From: Bradyrhizobium ottawaense
GTDB lineage: Bacteria; Pseudomonadota; Alphaproteobacteria; Rhizobiales; Xanthobacteraceae
DNA length: 64,000 nt
Assembly: GCF_900099825.1 (NCBI RefSeq)
Contig: NZ_LT629693.1
Span: 4,537,001-4,601,000 of the forward strand
Reading direction: 5' to 3'
Below are positions 52,370 to 59,496 of the stretch, in pieces. The position numbers and the translations under genes were made by a program. The notes under the pieces were generated by a model that saw only the letters and a list, made by a program, of their open reading frames with translations, searched no databases and was not told the origin of the DNA. The first letter of the stretch is position 1. Each line of letters opens with the position of its first letter.

Positions 52370-52768
52370 ATGTTTTCAAGCCGTGACGCCTTCGAGAACG
52401 ATTTCTGTCCGGTCCGGGATGAACTGCTCGGCGAGATGTATCGCGCCAATGCCAACGGGCTGCCGATGCTGGTCGAGAGCGTGAGTGCCGATGTCCGCGC
52501 CATGCTGGCGCTGTTCTGCTACCGCCGCAGCCATCTGCACGCGCTGGCCGTGGCCATCGCGGCAAGTTGCACCGAGCGCCACCTGATCCAGTTGGGTGGC
52601 CGCGTCGGCTCCACCCTTTATGCGCTGTCGCGCGAACCGGCCGCGCGTTCCGCGCCCTCGTCGTCCTACGGCCACCGCAAGCCGATCACGCTGTCGACCA
52701 AACCACTCTCGACCTTCGCGCCGATCGAGGATGAGATCGATGACGAAGTCGAGGCGGTGACGGCTTAA
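52370..52768 (+). CDS. Hypothetical protein
   Basis: 132 residues from ATG 52370 behind AGGGAG. The first 80 residues look globular and helical (DAFENDFCPVRDELLGEMYRANANGLPMLVESV, FCYRRSHLHALAVAIAASCTERHLIQLGGRVG). The tail is polar and acidic, ending EDEIDDEVEAVTA. No signal peptide or known motif. Seems to be a genus-restricted cytoplasmic protein. Confidence 0.65.
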   Translation: MFSSRDAFENDFCPVRDELLGEMYRANANGLPMLVESVSADVRAMLALFCYRRSHLHALAVAIAASCTERHLIQLGGRVGSTLYALSREPAARSAPSSSYGHRKPITLSTKPLSTFAPIEDEIDDEVEAVTA

Positions 52769-52775
52769 CGCGCCT

Positions 52776-52897
52776 CTGTCGTCCCTGCGAACGCAGGGAC
52801 CCATAGCCACCGGCCTTGGTGGTTGTAGACGGCATCAGCCATTCTGCCTTATCGATAAATCACGCGGTATGGGTCCCTGCGTTCGCAGGGACGACAG
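52776..52897. repeat. Perfect inverted repeat with 30-bp arms
   Basis: Positions 52776-52805 and 52868-52897 are exact reverse complements over 30 bases; each arm contains the palindrome GTCCCTGCGAACGCAGGGAC. A 62-nt loop lies between. Non-coding, located between a hypothetical gene and the YkgJ-type gene, whose 3' ends face each other. It may act as a bidirectional block to transcription. Confidence 0.85.
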
Positions 52898-52905
52898 CAC
52901 TGGTA

Positions 52906-53241
52906 TTACGCCGGCAGCACCGGCAATCCATGCCGTTTCCGCGCCATCGCGCATTCGGGATCGCCGGGCATGCAGGTCCTGCATACCTCGGGCCGCACCG
53001 CATAGATCGTGCATGCCGTCGCCTCGCCGATCTTGCCTGACAGTGCCGAGCAGCGGTTGCCGTCGCAGCGCATGCCCGACAGTCGGTCATTGACGAATTT
53101 TGGGGGGATCAGATCCAACGCCGCATCGTCCTCGGTGGTGAAGCGCGGCCAGTTTTCCGAATAGCTGCAGCAGGCGCCGCAGCTCTGGCAGGGACTGTCG
53201 TTGTCGTTGGCCGGGCCGGTGTGATTGTCGATGTGATCCAT
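52906..53241 (-). CDS. YkgJ-family cysteine-cluster protein
   Basis: 111 residues. N-terminal CQSCGACCSYSENWPRFT (Cys18, 21, 24, 25), RCDGNRCSAL, then CTIYAVRPEVCRTCMPGDPEC. This is the UPF0153/YkgJ pattern (CxxCxxCC...C..RP..C), a putative zinc- or iron-sulfur-binding protein. Function unknown. Confidence 0.85.
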   Translation of the reverse strand: MDHIDNHTGPANDNDSPCQSCGACCSYSENWPRFTTEDDAALDLIPPKFVNDRLSGMRCDGNRCSALSGKIGEATACTIYAVRPEVCRTCMPGDPECAMARKRHGLPVLPA

Positions 53242-53253
53242 GGCTCTCTCTAT

Positions 53254-53351
53254 AGCGTTTTCGAGCGAAGTGGACGCCGGTTCGCGTAGAAAAACGCGTC
53301 AAAACAAAAGAGGTGAGCCCGGTTCTTATTCAATCAGAACCGACAAGCTCT
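53254..53351. repeat. GCGTTTTCGAGCGAA repeat, copy 2
   Basis: Starts GCGTTTTCGAGCGAAGTGGA, contains CGCGTCAAAACAAAAGAG, and ends in the hairpin GAGCCCGGTTCT/AATCAGAACCGACAAGCTC. Closely similar to 59400-59496. It lies between the YkgJ gene and the 3' end of the YafY-type gene. Confidence 0.75.
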
Positions 53352-53392
53352 AGCGGAAAGCAGGCCGTGCGGCGACAGTCAGGTGTCCACCG

Positions 53393-54091
53393 TCAGGTAT
53401 CTTTGGGCGCTTCCCAGACCAGGCTTCGGCGCCATTTCGCCCGTAACAGGTCGCGCCGCTCCGGATATTTTTCGTCGTGGTATACCGCGTCGACGACGCG
53501 GTCGGTGCGGAAACTGCGGAAATCCTTGCGCAGTTCGCACCACGCCGCCAGGATCCGCACCGCCTCGTGATAGCCGATCGCAATCGGCCAGATGGTGCGC
53601 TCGCTCTCGCGGCCATGTTCGTCGCGGTAGGACAGGGTGATCTTCTTGCCTTCGTGGATGTTCGACCGCGTCCGCACCATGTCGATGCGGTCGGGCTCCC
53701 TGTTCCAGACCGGACGGGCGCGGCTGGCGGGTTCGAGCACGAACGGCCGCAAGCGTTCGGGAACGGTGTCGGCGATCTTCGCCATCAGGTCCTGGGCGGC
53801 GCGGGCGAGCACGGGATCGGCGTGTCCCGCCACCCACTGCGCGCCGAGCACGGCGGCCTCGATTTCGTCGGGGGTCAGCATCAGCGGCGGCAGGTCGAAC
53901 CCCTTCTCCAGGATGTAACCCATGCCGGCTTCGCCGCGGATCGGCACTCGCTGTTCGATCAGGGTGGCGATGTCGCGGTAAATCGTCCGCTTCGAGGTTT
54001 CCAGCTCGGCGGCGATCGCGTCCGCCGTCAGCGGCTTCCGGGTGCGCCGGAGCACCTGAATGATCTGAAACAGCCGGTCGGCACGTCTCAT
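53393..54091 (-). CDS. YafY-type regulator (HTH plus WYL domain)
   Basis: 232 residues from ATG 54091 (MRRADRLFQIIQVLRRTRKPLTADAIAAELETSKRTIYRDIATL). The winged HTH_11 domain (1-60) precedes a WYL ligand-binding domain (KKITLSYRDEHGRESERTIWPIAIGYHEAVRILAAWCELRKDFRSFRTDRV). Such regulators control divergent genes, and two copies of a near-palindrome flank the 54-kb intergenic region upstream of both this gene and the GST gene, so auto- and cross-regulation is likely. Confidence 0.85.
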   Translation of the reverse strand: MRRADRLFQIIQVLRRTRKPLTADAIAAELETSKRTIYRDIATLIEQRVPIRGEAGMGYILEKGFDLPPLMLTPDEIEAAVLGAQWVAGHADPVLARAAQDLMAKIADTVPERLRPFVLEPASRARPVWNREPDRIDMVRTRSNIHEGKKITLSYRDEHGRESERTIWPIAIGYHEAVRILAAWCELRKDFRSFRTDRVVDAVYHDEKYPERRDLLRAKWRRSLVWEAPKDT

Positions 54092-54125
54092 AGCGCGTCT
54101 CTTTTCTTTGGGGGCGCGGACCGAT

Positions 54126-54154
54126 GCTGACAGCATGTTGGCAGCAGGGGTCGC
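54126..54154. promoter_or_regulatory. Operator-like site 1 (YafY-type regulator)
   Basis: GCTGACAGCATGTTGGCAGC followed by AGGGGTCGC. Imperfect dyad; the same core occurs 308 bp away at 54434. About 35 bp upstream of the regulator's ATG on its strand. Confidence 0.55.
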
Positions 54155-54193
54155 GTAGATAAGGACAACATCTCAACTGAAGGGAATTTGTCC

Positions 54194-54466
54194 ATGACGA
54201 TTTTCAGCGAATTCGGCTTCCGGGGAAGCCGGCACCCTCTCTGGAACGCCCAGTGTTTCGCACTGGAGCATCTGGTTTCCATCCACTCCACGACATCAGA
54301 CCTGCGCTGGGCGATGCTGGAACTGGTCTTGCGTTCATTCACAGCAATGTGCGTCCTCGCGCAAGGGCAGTTGGCCGTGCTGGCCTGCCGAATCCGCCAT
54401 GGAAAGCGCTGCCTGGCGCGCGGGCTCGATGCTGCTGACACCATGGTGGCAGCAGGGGGTCGCTAG
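54194..54466 (+). CDS. Short reading frame between duplicated operator sites, possible gene remnant
   Basis: 90 codons from ATG 54194, which has a good GAAGGGAA at the right distance. The sequence (MTIFSEFGFRGSRHPLWNAQ...) matches no family I know and lacks domain-like hydrophobic pattern. Its last 33 bases overlap the second operator copy, and its stop TAG is in GGTCGCTAGG of that region. It may be a truncated gene whose promoter and start survived, or a spurious frame. Low confidence. Confidence 0.25.
   Translation: MTIFSEFGFRGSRHPLWNAQCFALEHLVSIHSTTSDLRWAMLELVLRSFTAMCVLAQGQLAVLACRIRHGKRCLARGLDAADTMVAAGGR
54434..54462. promoter_or_regulatory. Operator-like site 2 (upstream of GST gene)
   Basis: GCTGACACCATGGTGGCAGC followed by AGGGGGTCGC; 18 of 20 bases match site 1 at 54126 and the dyad is nearly perfect (CACCATGGTG). 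It lies 48 bp upstream of ATG 54501. Confidence 0.55.
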
Positions 54467-54500
54467 GCTCAGCCACGTTTTACAGGATCGGGAGACCAGC

Positions 54501-55229
54501 ATGATTACCCTTTATGGCTTTGGCGCCGGGTTTGGCCTGCCGGAAATCAGCCCCTTTGTGACCAAGACCGAAGTCCAGCTGAAAATGGCCGGTCTCGCCT
54601 ATCGCAAGGAGAAGGCGAGGCCGCCGTCCTCTCCCAAGGGGCAACTGCCCTACATCGTCGACGAGGCCGAGAGTATTGCCGATTCCACCTTCATCCGCGC
54701 CCATCTCGAGGGCAAATACGGTTTCGATTTCGATGCGCCGCTGTCCCTGCAGGCGCGGGCGCAGGCCTGGGCGTTCGAGCGGATGATCGAACACCATATC
54801 TACTGGGCGCTGGTCGGCGCGCGCTGGGTCGATGCCGACAATTTCGCCAAGGGACCGGCGCATTTCTTCGATGCCGTGCCGGCGCATCAGCGCGAAAAAC
54901 TGCGCGAGGACGCGCAGTTTCGCGTCGCCGAGAATTATTTGCTCAGCGGCCTCGGCCGCCACGCGCCGGAAGAGGACGTCGATCTCGCCGTTCGTTCGCT
55001 GTTTGCACTGTCGGTGCAGCTTGGCGACAAGCCGTATTTGATGGGCGATACGCCTTGCGGCACCGACGCCACCGCGTTCGGCGCGCTTTCCGGAATCCTG
55101 ACGCCGTTTTTCGAGTCGCCGTTGCGGCAGCGGACCGAGCGGTTCGCGAACCTTACCGCCTATGTCGACCGGATGATGCTTCAATACTATCCGGAATTCG
55201 CCTGGGCGCCGCTGCAGGAAGCCGCCTGA
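54501..55229 (+). CDS. Metaxin-like glutathione S-transferase family protein
   Basis: 242 residues from ATG 54501 behind GGGAGA. The N-terminal thioredoxin-like domain (MITLYGFGAGFGLPEISPFVTKTEVQLKMAGLAYRKEKA, then PKGQLPYIVDEAESIADSTFI) is of the GST_N metaxin/failed-axon type. The C-terminal helical domain includes GDTPCGTDATAFGALSGIL. Predicted to bind glutathione and act in detoxification. Likely target of the divergent YafY-type regulator through the operator at 54434-54453. Confidence 0.85.
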   Translation: MITLYGFGAGFGLPEISPFVTKTEVQLKMAGLAYRKEKARPPSSPKGQLPYIVDEAESIADSTFIRAHLEGKYGFDFDAPLSLQARAQAWAFERMIEHHIYWALVGARWVDADNFAKGPAHFFDAVPAHQREKLREDAQFRVAENYLLSGLGRHAPEEDVDLAVRSLFALSVQLGDKPYLMGDTPCGTDATAFGALSGILTPFFESPLRQRTERFANLTAYVDRMMLQYYPEFAWAPLQEAA

Positions 55230-55235
55230 CAACAA

Positions 55236-55275
55236 GAAGCCCGGTTCTGGTGGATCAGAGCCGGGCTTCCTTTGC
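55236..55275 (+). terminator. Intrinsic terminator after the GST gene
   Basis: GAAGCCCGGTTCTG (55236-55249) pairs with CAGAGCCGGGCTTC (55256-55269; one G-U), then CTTTGC. The core GCCCGGTTCTG is the same as in the terminator at 19195. Confidence 0.75.
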
Positions 55276-55348
55276 TCGAAAGCGTTCTAGGACGTGAACC
55301 TGTAAATTCCCCTCCTTGCCGCGCGTCGGCCATGGAGGATTGCAGCGT

Positions 55349-55912
55349 CTATGCAGGCAGGAGGCCCGCCAAGCGATAGCTATCGATCAACGCGTCGTAG
55401 AGCGCAATATCAGAGCGGCTCCTCGCCATGAGCTGAGCGCCGGCGACGGCAGCGAAGATAGCGCGAGCCCGCCGTTCGCTCTCCCCGGAACCAACCACGG
55501 CCGCGGCGGACAGCACCTTGCTCAACCACGCCACGTTGACATTGGCAAAGGCCTGGACCTCCTTCTTCACCGCGTCCGGCAGGTCATCATACTCGGCAGC
55601 CATGAAGCTGCAGAGGCACATGCGATTGTCGCTCTCAAGCGACTTGCGAAAAATATCGGGATACTGCTGCAGGCAGCGGAACGGATCCGAGGTTTCGGCC
55701 AACATGGAGTCGAGTTCAGCCGCTGTGTCCTCCCAATAGCGCTTCGCTACCGCTGCGCCGAGTTCAGCCTTGCTCGGGAAATGGTGGTAGATGCTCGCGG
55801 CCTTGATGCCCACTTGGTCCGCGAGATCGCGGAAATTCAAGCCGCTGTAGCCATGCGCCTGCGCGGTCCGTCTGGCTGCCGCCAAGATGGCTTCCTTGGA
55901 ACTTAAACTCAT
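55349..55912 (-). CDS. TetR/AcrR-family regulator
   Basis: 187 residues. HTH: SKEAILAAARRTAQAHGYSGLNFRDLADQVGIKAASIYHHFPSKAELGAAVAKRYW (5-60). The C-terminal domain resembles TetR_C regulators of the AefR/YxaF kind. Divergent from the amidase gene at 56068; two similar 18-bp near-dyads in the gap (55959 and 56013) are probable binding sites, so it likely represses the amidase gene and itself. Confidence 0.85.
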   Translation of the reverse strand: MSLSSKEAILAAARRTAQAHGYSGLNFRDLADQVGIKAASIYHHFPSKAELGAAVAKRYWEDTAAELDSMLAETSDPFRCLQQYPDIFRKSLESDNRMCLCSFMAAEYDDLPDAVKKEVQAFANVNVAWLSKVLSAAAVVGSGESERRARAIFAAVAGAQLMARSRSDIALYDALIDSYRLAGLLPA

Positions 55913-55958
55913 TTCATTGCCTTGCAGCTTCGCCGGGAACCATTTCGCCGGGGGCTAC

Positions 55959-55976
55959 CTACCAAGTGACAGATAG
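55959..55976. promoter_or_regulatory. TetR operator copy 1
   Basis: CTACCAAGTGACAGATAG, 16 of 18 bases identical to the second copy at 56013. A further CTAC just upstream extends it to CTACCTACCAAG. Lies 46 bp from the regulator's start codon. Confidence 0.6.
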
Positions 55977-56012
55977 GGGCTTGACCGAGAGAAATAAAGG
56001 CCTATGTCCACC

Positions 56013-56030
56013 CTACCAAGTGGCAGGTAG
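56013..56030. promoter_or_regulatory. TetR operator copy 2
   Basis: CTACCAAGTGGCAGGTAG, with CTACC/GGTAG ends forming the dyad. Start-to-start spacing from copy 1 is 54 bp, about five helical turns, so two dimers would lie on the same face. It is 38 bp upstream of the GTG of the amidase gene. Confidence 0.65.
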
Positions 56031-56067
56031 ACATACCTCCATAGCCGGACAGGTAGGAGAAACAACC

Positions 56068-57474
56068 GTGACCAAAGAGATCATTTTTTCCGACGCAACC
56101 AAGCTGGCCGAACTGATCCGTACCAAGGAGGTCTCGCCGGTCGAGGTCGTGCACGCGCACCTGGATCGCATCGCGGCGGTGAACCCGAAGATCAACGCGA
56201 TCGTCACGCTCGCGGACGGTGCGCTCAATGCCGCAAAGGCGGCGGAGGCAGCGGTATTGGCGGGCGACGAACTCGGCCCGCTGCACGGTGTCCCTTTCAC
56301 GGTGAAAGACTCGATCGACACTGCGGACGTGGCGACCCAGCGCGGCTCGCCGATCTTCAAGGGGCGCGTTCCCGACGTCGACGCGACGAGCGTCGCGCGA
56401 ATGAAGAAGGCTGGCGGCATCCTGCTGGCGAAGACCAACCTTCCCGAATTCTCCTACTGGATCGAGAGTGATAACCTGCTCTCCGGCCGGTCGAACAACC
56501 CCTGGGACGTGACCCGCACTCCGGGCGGTTCGAGCGGCGGTGAATCGGCGGCTATCGCGGCTGGGATGTCGCCGATCGGTCTCGGCACCGATCTAGCAAT
56601 CTCCGTGCGCGGCCCGGCCGCGCAAACCGGCATCACGTCAATGAAGGCGACCCATGGCCGCGTGCCCATGACCGGCATCTGGCCGCGCGCGCCGCGCCGC
56701 TTCTGGCATGTCGGGCCGATGGCGCGCTCGGTTCGCGACATCGCGCTCGCCTTCTCGCAACTGGTCGGGCCTGACGGCCATGACGCGTTTGCCACCAGCA
56801 CCGTCCAATTCGATGCGGGCATCGGCCGCCAGCCCTACCGCCAGCTCCGGGTGGGCTGGATGGTCGGACCCGGCTTCGGGCCCGTCGATCCCGAGGTGGC
56901 GGCGACCGTCAAGGCCGCGGCCGAGGCGCTGAAGGACACCGGCGTATTTGTCGAGCAGGTAAGCATCCCGGCCCTGGAGCGCGATTTCCCTCTCGACGTG
57001 TTCAACCGCCTCCATGTGATGGAGATGAAGCCCGCGTTCGCCGAGGCGACGGCCGGCCATGAGGACGAAATGTACAAGATGGCGAAGACCATGCTCTCGC
57101 TGCCTGACACGTCGATGAAGCACTATATCGACGCCGAGCAGGCGGTCGAGCGGCTGCGTGACGGCTATGCCGACTACTTCTCGCGCTACGACGCGCTGAT
57201 TACCCACGTGCTGCCGATCCCGGCCCACAAGCATGGCGTCGAGAAGTTCACCATCGACGGCCAGACCGTGGACGCCACCTACCTCCAGGGCGCGACCGTG
57301 CCGCTTAACGTCACCGGCTTGCCCGGCCTGTCGATGCGGTTCGGTACGAGCAAGGAAGGGCTGCCGATTAGCGTGCAGGTCATCGGCAAGTGGCAGGCGG
57401 AGTCCACGATCCTGCACCTGGCTTCGCTGCTCGAAAGCATCAGCACCGTGCGGAACCTGCATCCGAACCTCTGA
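56068..57474 (+). CDS. Amidase-signature family hydrolase
   Basis: 468 residues from a GTG at 56068, shortly after AGGTAGGAGA; the upstream part of the frame holds the operators. Amidase signature VTRTPGGSSGGESAAIAAGMS with the Lys of PFTVKDSIDTADV and the nucleophile region GTDLAISVRGPAAQTG. Here the usual GTDIGGS is GTDLAIS, an unusual change of the two glycines. Serine is retained, so activity is plausible. Cytoplasmic; substrate unknown. Controlled by the divergent TetR. Confidence 0.85.
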   Translation: MTKEIIFSDATKLAELIRTKEVSPVEVVHAHLDRIAAVNPKINAIVTLADGALNAAKAAEAAVLAGDELGPLHGVPFTVKDSIDTADVATQRGSPIFKGRVPDVDATSVARMKKAGGILLAKTNLPEFSYWIESDNLLSGRSNNPWDVTRTPGGSSGGESAAIAAGMSPIGLGTDLAISVRGPAAQTGITSMKATHGRVPMTGIWPRAPRRFWHVGPMARSVRDIALAFSQLVGPDGHDAFATSTVQFDAGIGRQPYRQLRVGWMVGPGFGPVDPEVAATVKAAAEALKDTGVFVEQVSIPALERDFPLDVFNRLHVMEMKPAFAEATAGHEDEMYKMAKTMLSLPDTSMKHYIDAEQAVERLRDGYADYFSRYDALITHVLPIPAHKHGVEKFTIDGQTVDATYLQGATVPLNVTGLPGLSMRFGTSKEGLPISVQVIGKWQAESTILHLASLLESISTVRNLHPNL

Positions 57475-57627
57475 CGAAAACGGAGTGCCGGCACCGTGCG
57501 AACGCGCAGCGATGCCGGCGCGCTTCGGCAAGGCAAGGCTCATCCCGATCGTCTTCCCAATTCATGCTGACGAAGCGATGGCGACGAGGCAGCCATTGGG
57601 TTCCTCGACGACACAAGGAGAAATATA

Positions 57628-57672
57628 ATGAAGGAATCGCTGTATCTGAACGACTGCTCTCATGATTTCTGA
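57628..57672 (+). CDS. Very short reading frame with strong ribosome-binding site
   Basis: ATG 57628 lies seven to eight bases after AAGGAG and encodes only MKESLYLNDCSHDF before TGA. The strong AAGGAGAAATATA leader is unlike random sequence. This may be the 5' stump of a gene truncated by deletion, or a leader peptide. It is 154 bp beyond the amidase stop. Nothing else is seen between there and the PNPOx-type gene. Confidence 0.25.
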   Translation: MKESLYLNDCSHDF

Positions 57673-57723
57673 GTAATCAATCGAACGGCTTGATGGGGTC
57701 ACATGGATTTTGATATGTCGGCG

Positions 57724-58383
57724 TCATGAGTCCACGCTCTGGCTCGCTGGCGCCGACTGTCCCTTCAATGCGGCCAGCTCGGCCTCCAGTTCGGCAATTC
57801 TGCCGTCGCGCACGGCCAGCGCCTGTGCCACGTCGGCGGCATCGAACTTTTGCGGGATGTGCTGCGGGCAGTTGGTGTCCCACGCCGAAATCCTGAACAG
57901 GATGACCTGCTCGGGCCGCGCCTTGTAGCCTTGCGGCATCAGCGATTTCGTCAGCGCCGGATCGTCGTCGACCACGCAGGCCTCGCCCCAGATCTTGACG
58001 CGCCGGCGGTGCGCATAGTCCATCACGAAGATATGCGCCTTCGGATTCTCCGAGAGATTGCCTTGGGTGATGTATTGCCGGTTGCCGCTGTAGTCGGCAA
58101 AGGCAATCGTGTTCTTGTCCAGGATCTTGATGAAACCTTTCGGGCCGCCACGGTGCTGCATGTAAGGCTGGCCGTCTGCACTGGCGGTGGCGAAATAGAA
58201 GCTGTTGGTCTCGCCCAGGAAGCCCGCGAGCTTTTCATCGATCTCGGTGCGCCAGCCACCGCTCTGCTCGACATCAGCGTATGCCTCGCGCGAACCTTTG
58301 CGGCCCTGTATCGCTTTCACGGCCGGGGTGAAGGCGACGTCGCTGGAAAATGTTTCTTGGGAAGAAGTGTGAACGTCTGACAT
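57724..58383 (-). CDS. Pyridoxamine 5'-phosphate oxidase-family flavoprotein
   Basis: 219 residues from ATG 58383 ([39 protein letters not shown]). The split-barrel fold is visible: FLGETNSFYFATASADGQPYMQHRGGPKGFIKILDKNTIAFADYSGNRQYITQGNLSENPKAHIFVMD, followed by RRVKIWGEACVVDDDP. The C-terminus is a short coiled coil (AVRDGRIAELEAELAALKGQ). FMN or F420-dependent reductase of small molecules or haem; not PdxH itself. Divergent from a LysR gene that probably controls it. Confidence 0.8.
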   Translation of the reverse strand: MSDVHTSSQETFSSDVAFTPAVKAIQGRKGSREAYADVEQSGGWRTEIDEKLAGFLGETNSFYFATASADGQPYMQHRGGPKGFIKILDKNTIAFADYSGNRQYITQGNLSENPKAHIFVMDYAHRRRVKIWGEACVVDDDPALTKSLMPQGYKARPEQVILFRISAWDTNCPQHIPQKFDAADVAQALAVRDGRIAELEAELAALKGQSAPASQSVDS

Positions 58384-58469
58384 CTGAGCCTCCTGAAATT
58401 CAGGCCGCACCGAGTGGTGGTGCTTCGCTCCCAAGATGGACCTCCCTGAAATTTAAACAATCGGATGTA

Positions 58470-58499
58470 TTGACACTTCACTATTGCGATATATGAAAT
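58470..58499 (+). promoter_or_regulatory. Candidate sigma-70 promoter of the LysR gene
   Basis: TTGACA (58470-58475) and a TATGAA-like element at about 58492-58497 have a spacer of 16 bases. Transcription would begin close to the ATG at 58506, so the mRNA may be almost leaderless; no Shine-Dalgarno-like sequence precedes the ATG. Confidence 0.45.
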
Positions 58500-58505
58500 A
58501 ATCCG

Positions 58506-59399
58506 ATGGACCGGATCGACGCGATGCAGGCCTTCGTGGCCGTCGCCGACCTGCAGGGGTTTGCTCCCGCGGCGCGCAAACTTGGCATGTCCCCTTCCGG
58601 CCTGACGCGGCTGATTGCGGCGCTGGAGGAGCGTCTCGGTGCGCGGCTGTTGCAGCGAACGACACGATCGGTGACGTTGACCGACGTCGGCGCCCGCTAT
58701 CTGGAACGTGCCCGCCGGATTTTAGCCGATGTCGAGGAGGCCGAACGCGCCGCCGAGGGCGAACGGACGAAGCCTGGCGGACGGCTGGTGGTTTCGGCGC
58801 CGCTCGGGTTCGGTCGCCTGCACGTCAGCCCGGTCGTGTCGGCCTACCTAACGCGCTATCCGGATGTCTCGGCCGACCTGCGGCTGTCGGATCGCATGGT
58901 CAATCTGGTGGAAGACGGCGTCGATCTCGCCGTCCGGATCGGCCATCTCCCGGATTCCACGCTTGTCGCGCGTCAGGTCGGCGAGATGCGGCGGATCGTC
59001 GTTGCCTCCAGGGATTATCTCAAACGGCGCGGCGAGCCGAAGACGCCGCAGGAGATTGCGGCCCACGACACAATCCAGTTCGGGGCCATGACGGCAGGCC
59101 CGGACTGGCGCTTCGTCGAGGACGGTCACGAGATCCGCATCGGCGTTACGCCGCGCTTTTCAAGCAACAGCGCCGATGCCGCGATCCATTATGCCGAGCA
59201 GGGCGGCGGGTTGACCCGGGTGATGGCCTATCAGGCGGCCGAATCGCTCAGAGCCAAGCGGCTCAGAATCGTGCTGGAGAAGTTCGAGCTGCCGGCGCTG
59301 CCGATCCACATCGTTTATCCAACCTCGCGGCTGCTGTCGGCCAAGGTCCGCACCTTCATCGATCTCGTGGCCGAGACGGTCGACTGGTATTTCGGCTAA
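58506..59399 (+). CDS. LysR-family regulator (CrgA-like)
   Basis: 297 residues. N-terminal winged HTH: MDRIDAMQAFVAVADLQGFAPAARKLGMSPSGLTRLIAALEERLGARLLQRTTRSVTLTDVG (1-62). The effector domain has the usual GRLVVSAPLGFGRLHVSPVVSAYLTRYPDV opening. Most similar in style to CrgA/DsdC-like regulators of oxidative or aromatic stress genes. Divergent from the PNPOx-like gene, the probable target. It is followed directly by a dispersed repeat that ends in a terminator-like hairpin. Confidence 0.85.
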   Translation: MDRIDAMQAFVAVADLQGFAPAARKLGMSPSGLTRLIAALEERLGARLLQRTTRSVTLTDVGARYLERARRILADVEEAERAAEGERTKPGGRLVVSAPLGFGRLHVSPVVSAYLTRYPDVSADLRLSDRMVNLVEDGVDLAVRIGHLPDSTLVARQVGEMRRIVVASRDYLKRRGEPKTPQEIAAHDTIQFGAMTAGPDWRFVEDGHEIRIGVTPRFSSNSADAAIHYAEQGGGLTRVMAYQAAESLRAKRLRIVLEKFELPALPIHIVYPTSRLLSAKVRTFIDLVAETVDWYFG

Positions 59400-59496
59400 A
59401 GCGTTTTCAAGCGAAGTGGACGCCGGTTGGCGTAAAGAAAACGCGTCAAAACAAAAGAGTAGAGCTCGGTTCTGATTCAATCAGAACCGGGCTCTA
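59400..59496. repeat. GCGTTTTC.AGCGAA repeat, copy 3, ending in a terminator-like hairpin
   Basis: Starts GCGTTTTCAAGCGAAGTGGA, contains ACGCGTCAAAACAAAAGAG, and ends with GAGCTCGGTTCTGA/TCAGAACCGGGCTC (59463-59495, one G-U). Almost identical to the copy at 53254-53351. Placed immediately after the LysR stop codon. Confidence 0.8.

Noticed and set aside
53254..53351. Repeat copies as attachment sites of an integrated element
   Set aside because: There is no integrase, no tRNA gene, and more than two copies; the interval between them contains ordinary conserved genes.
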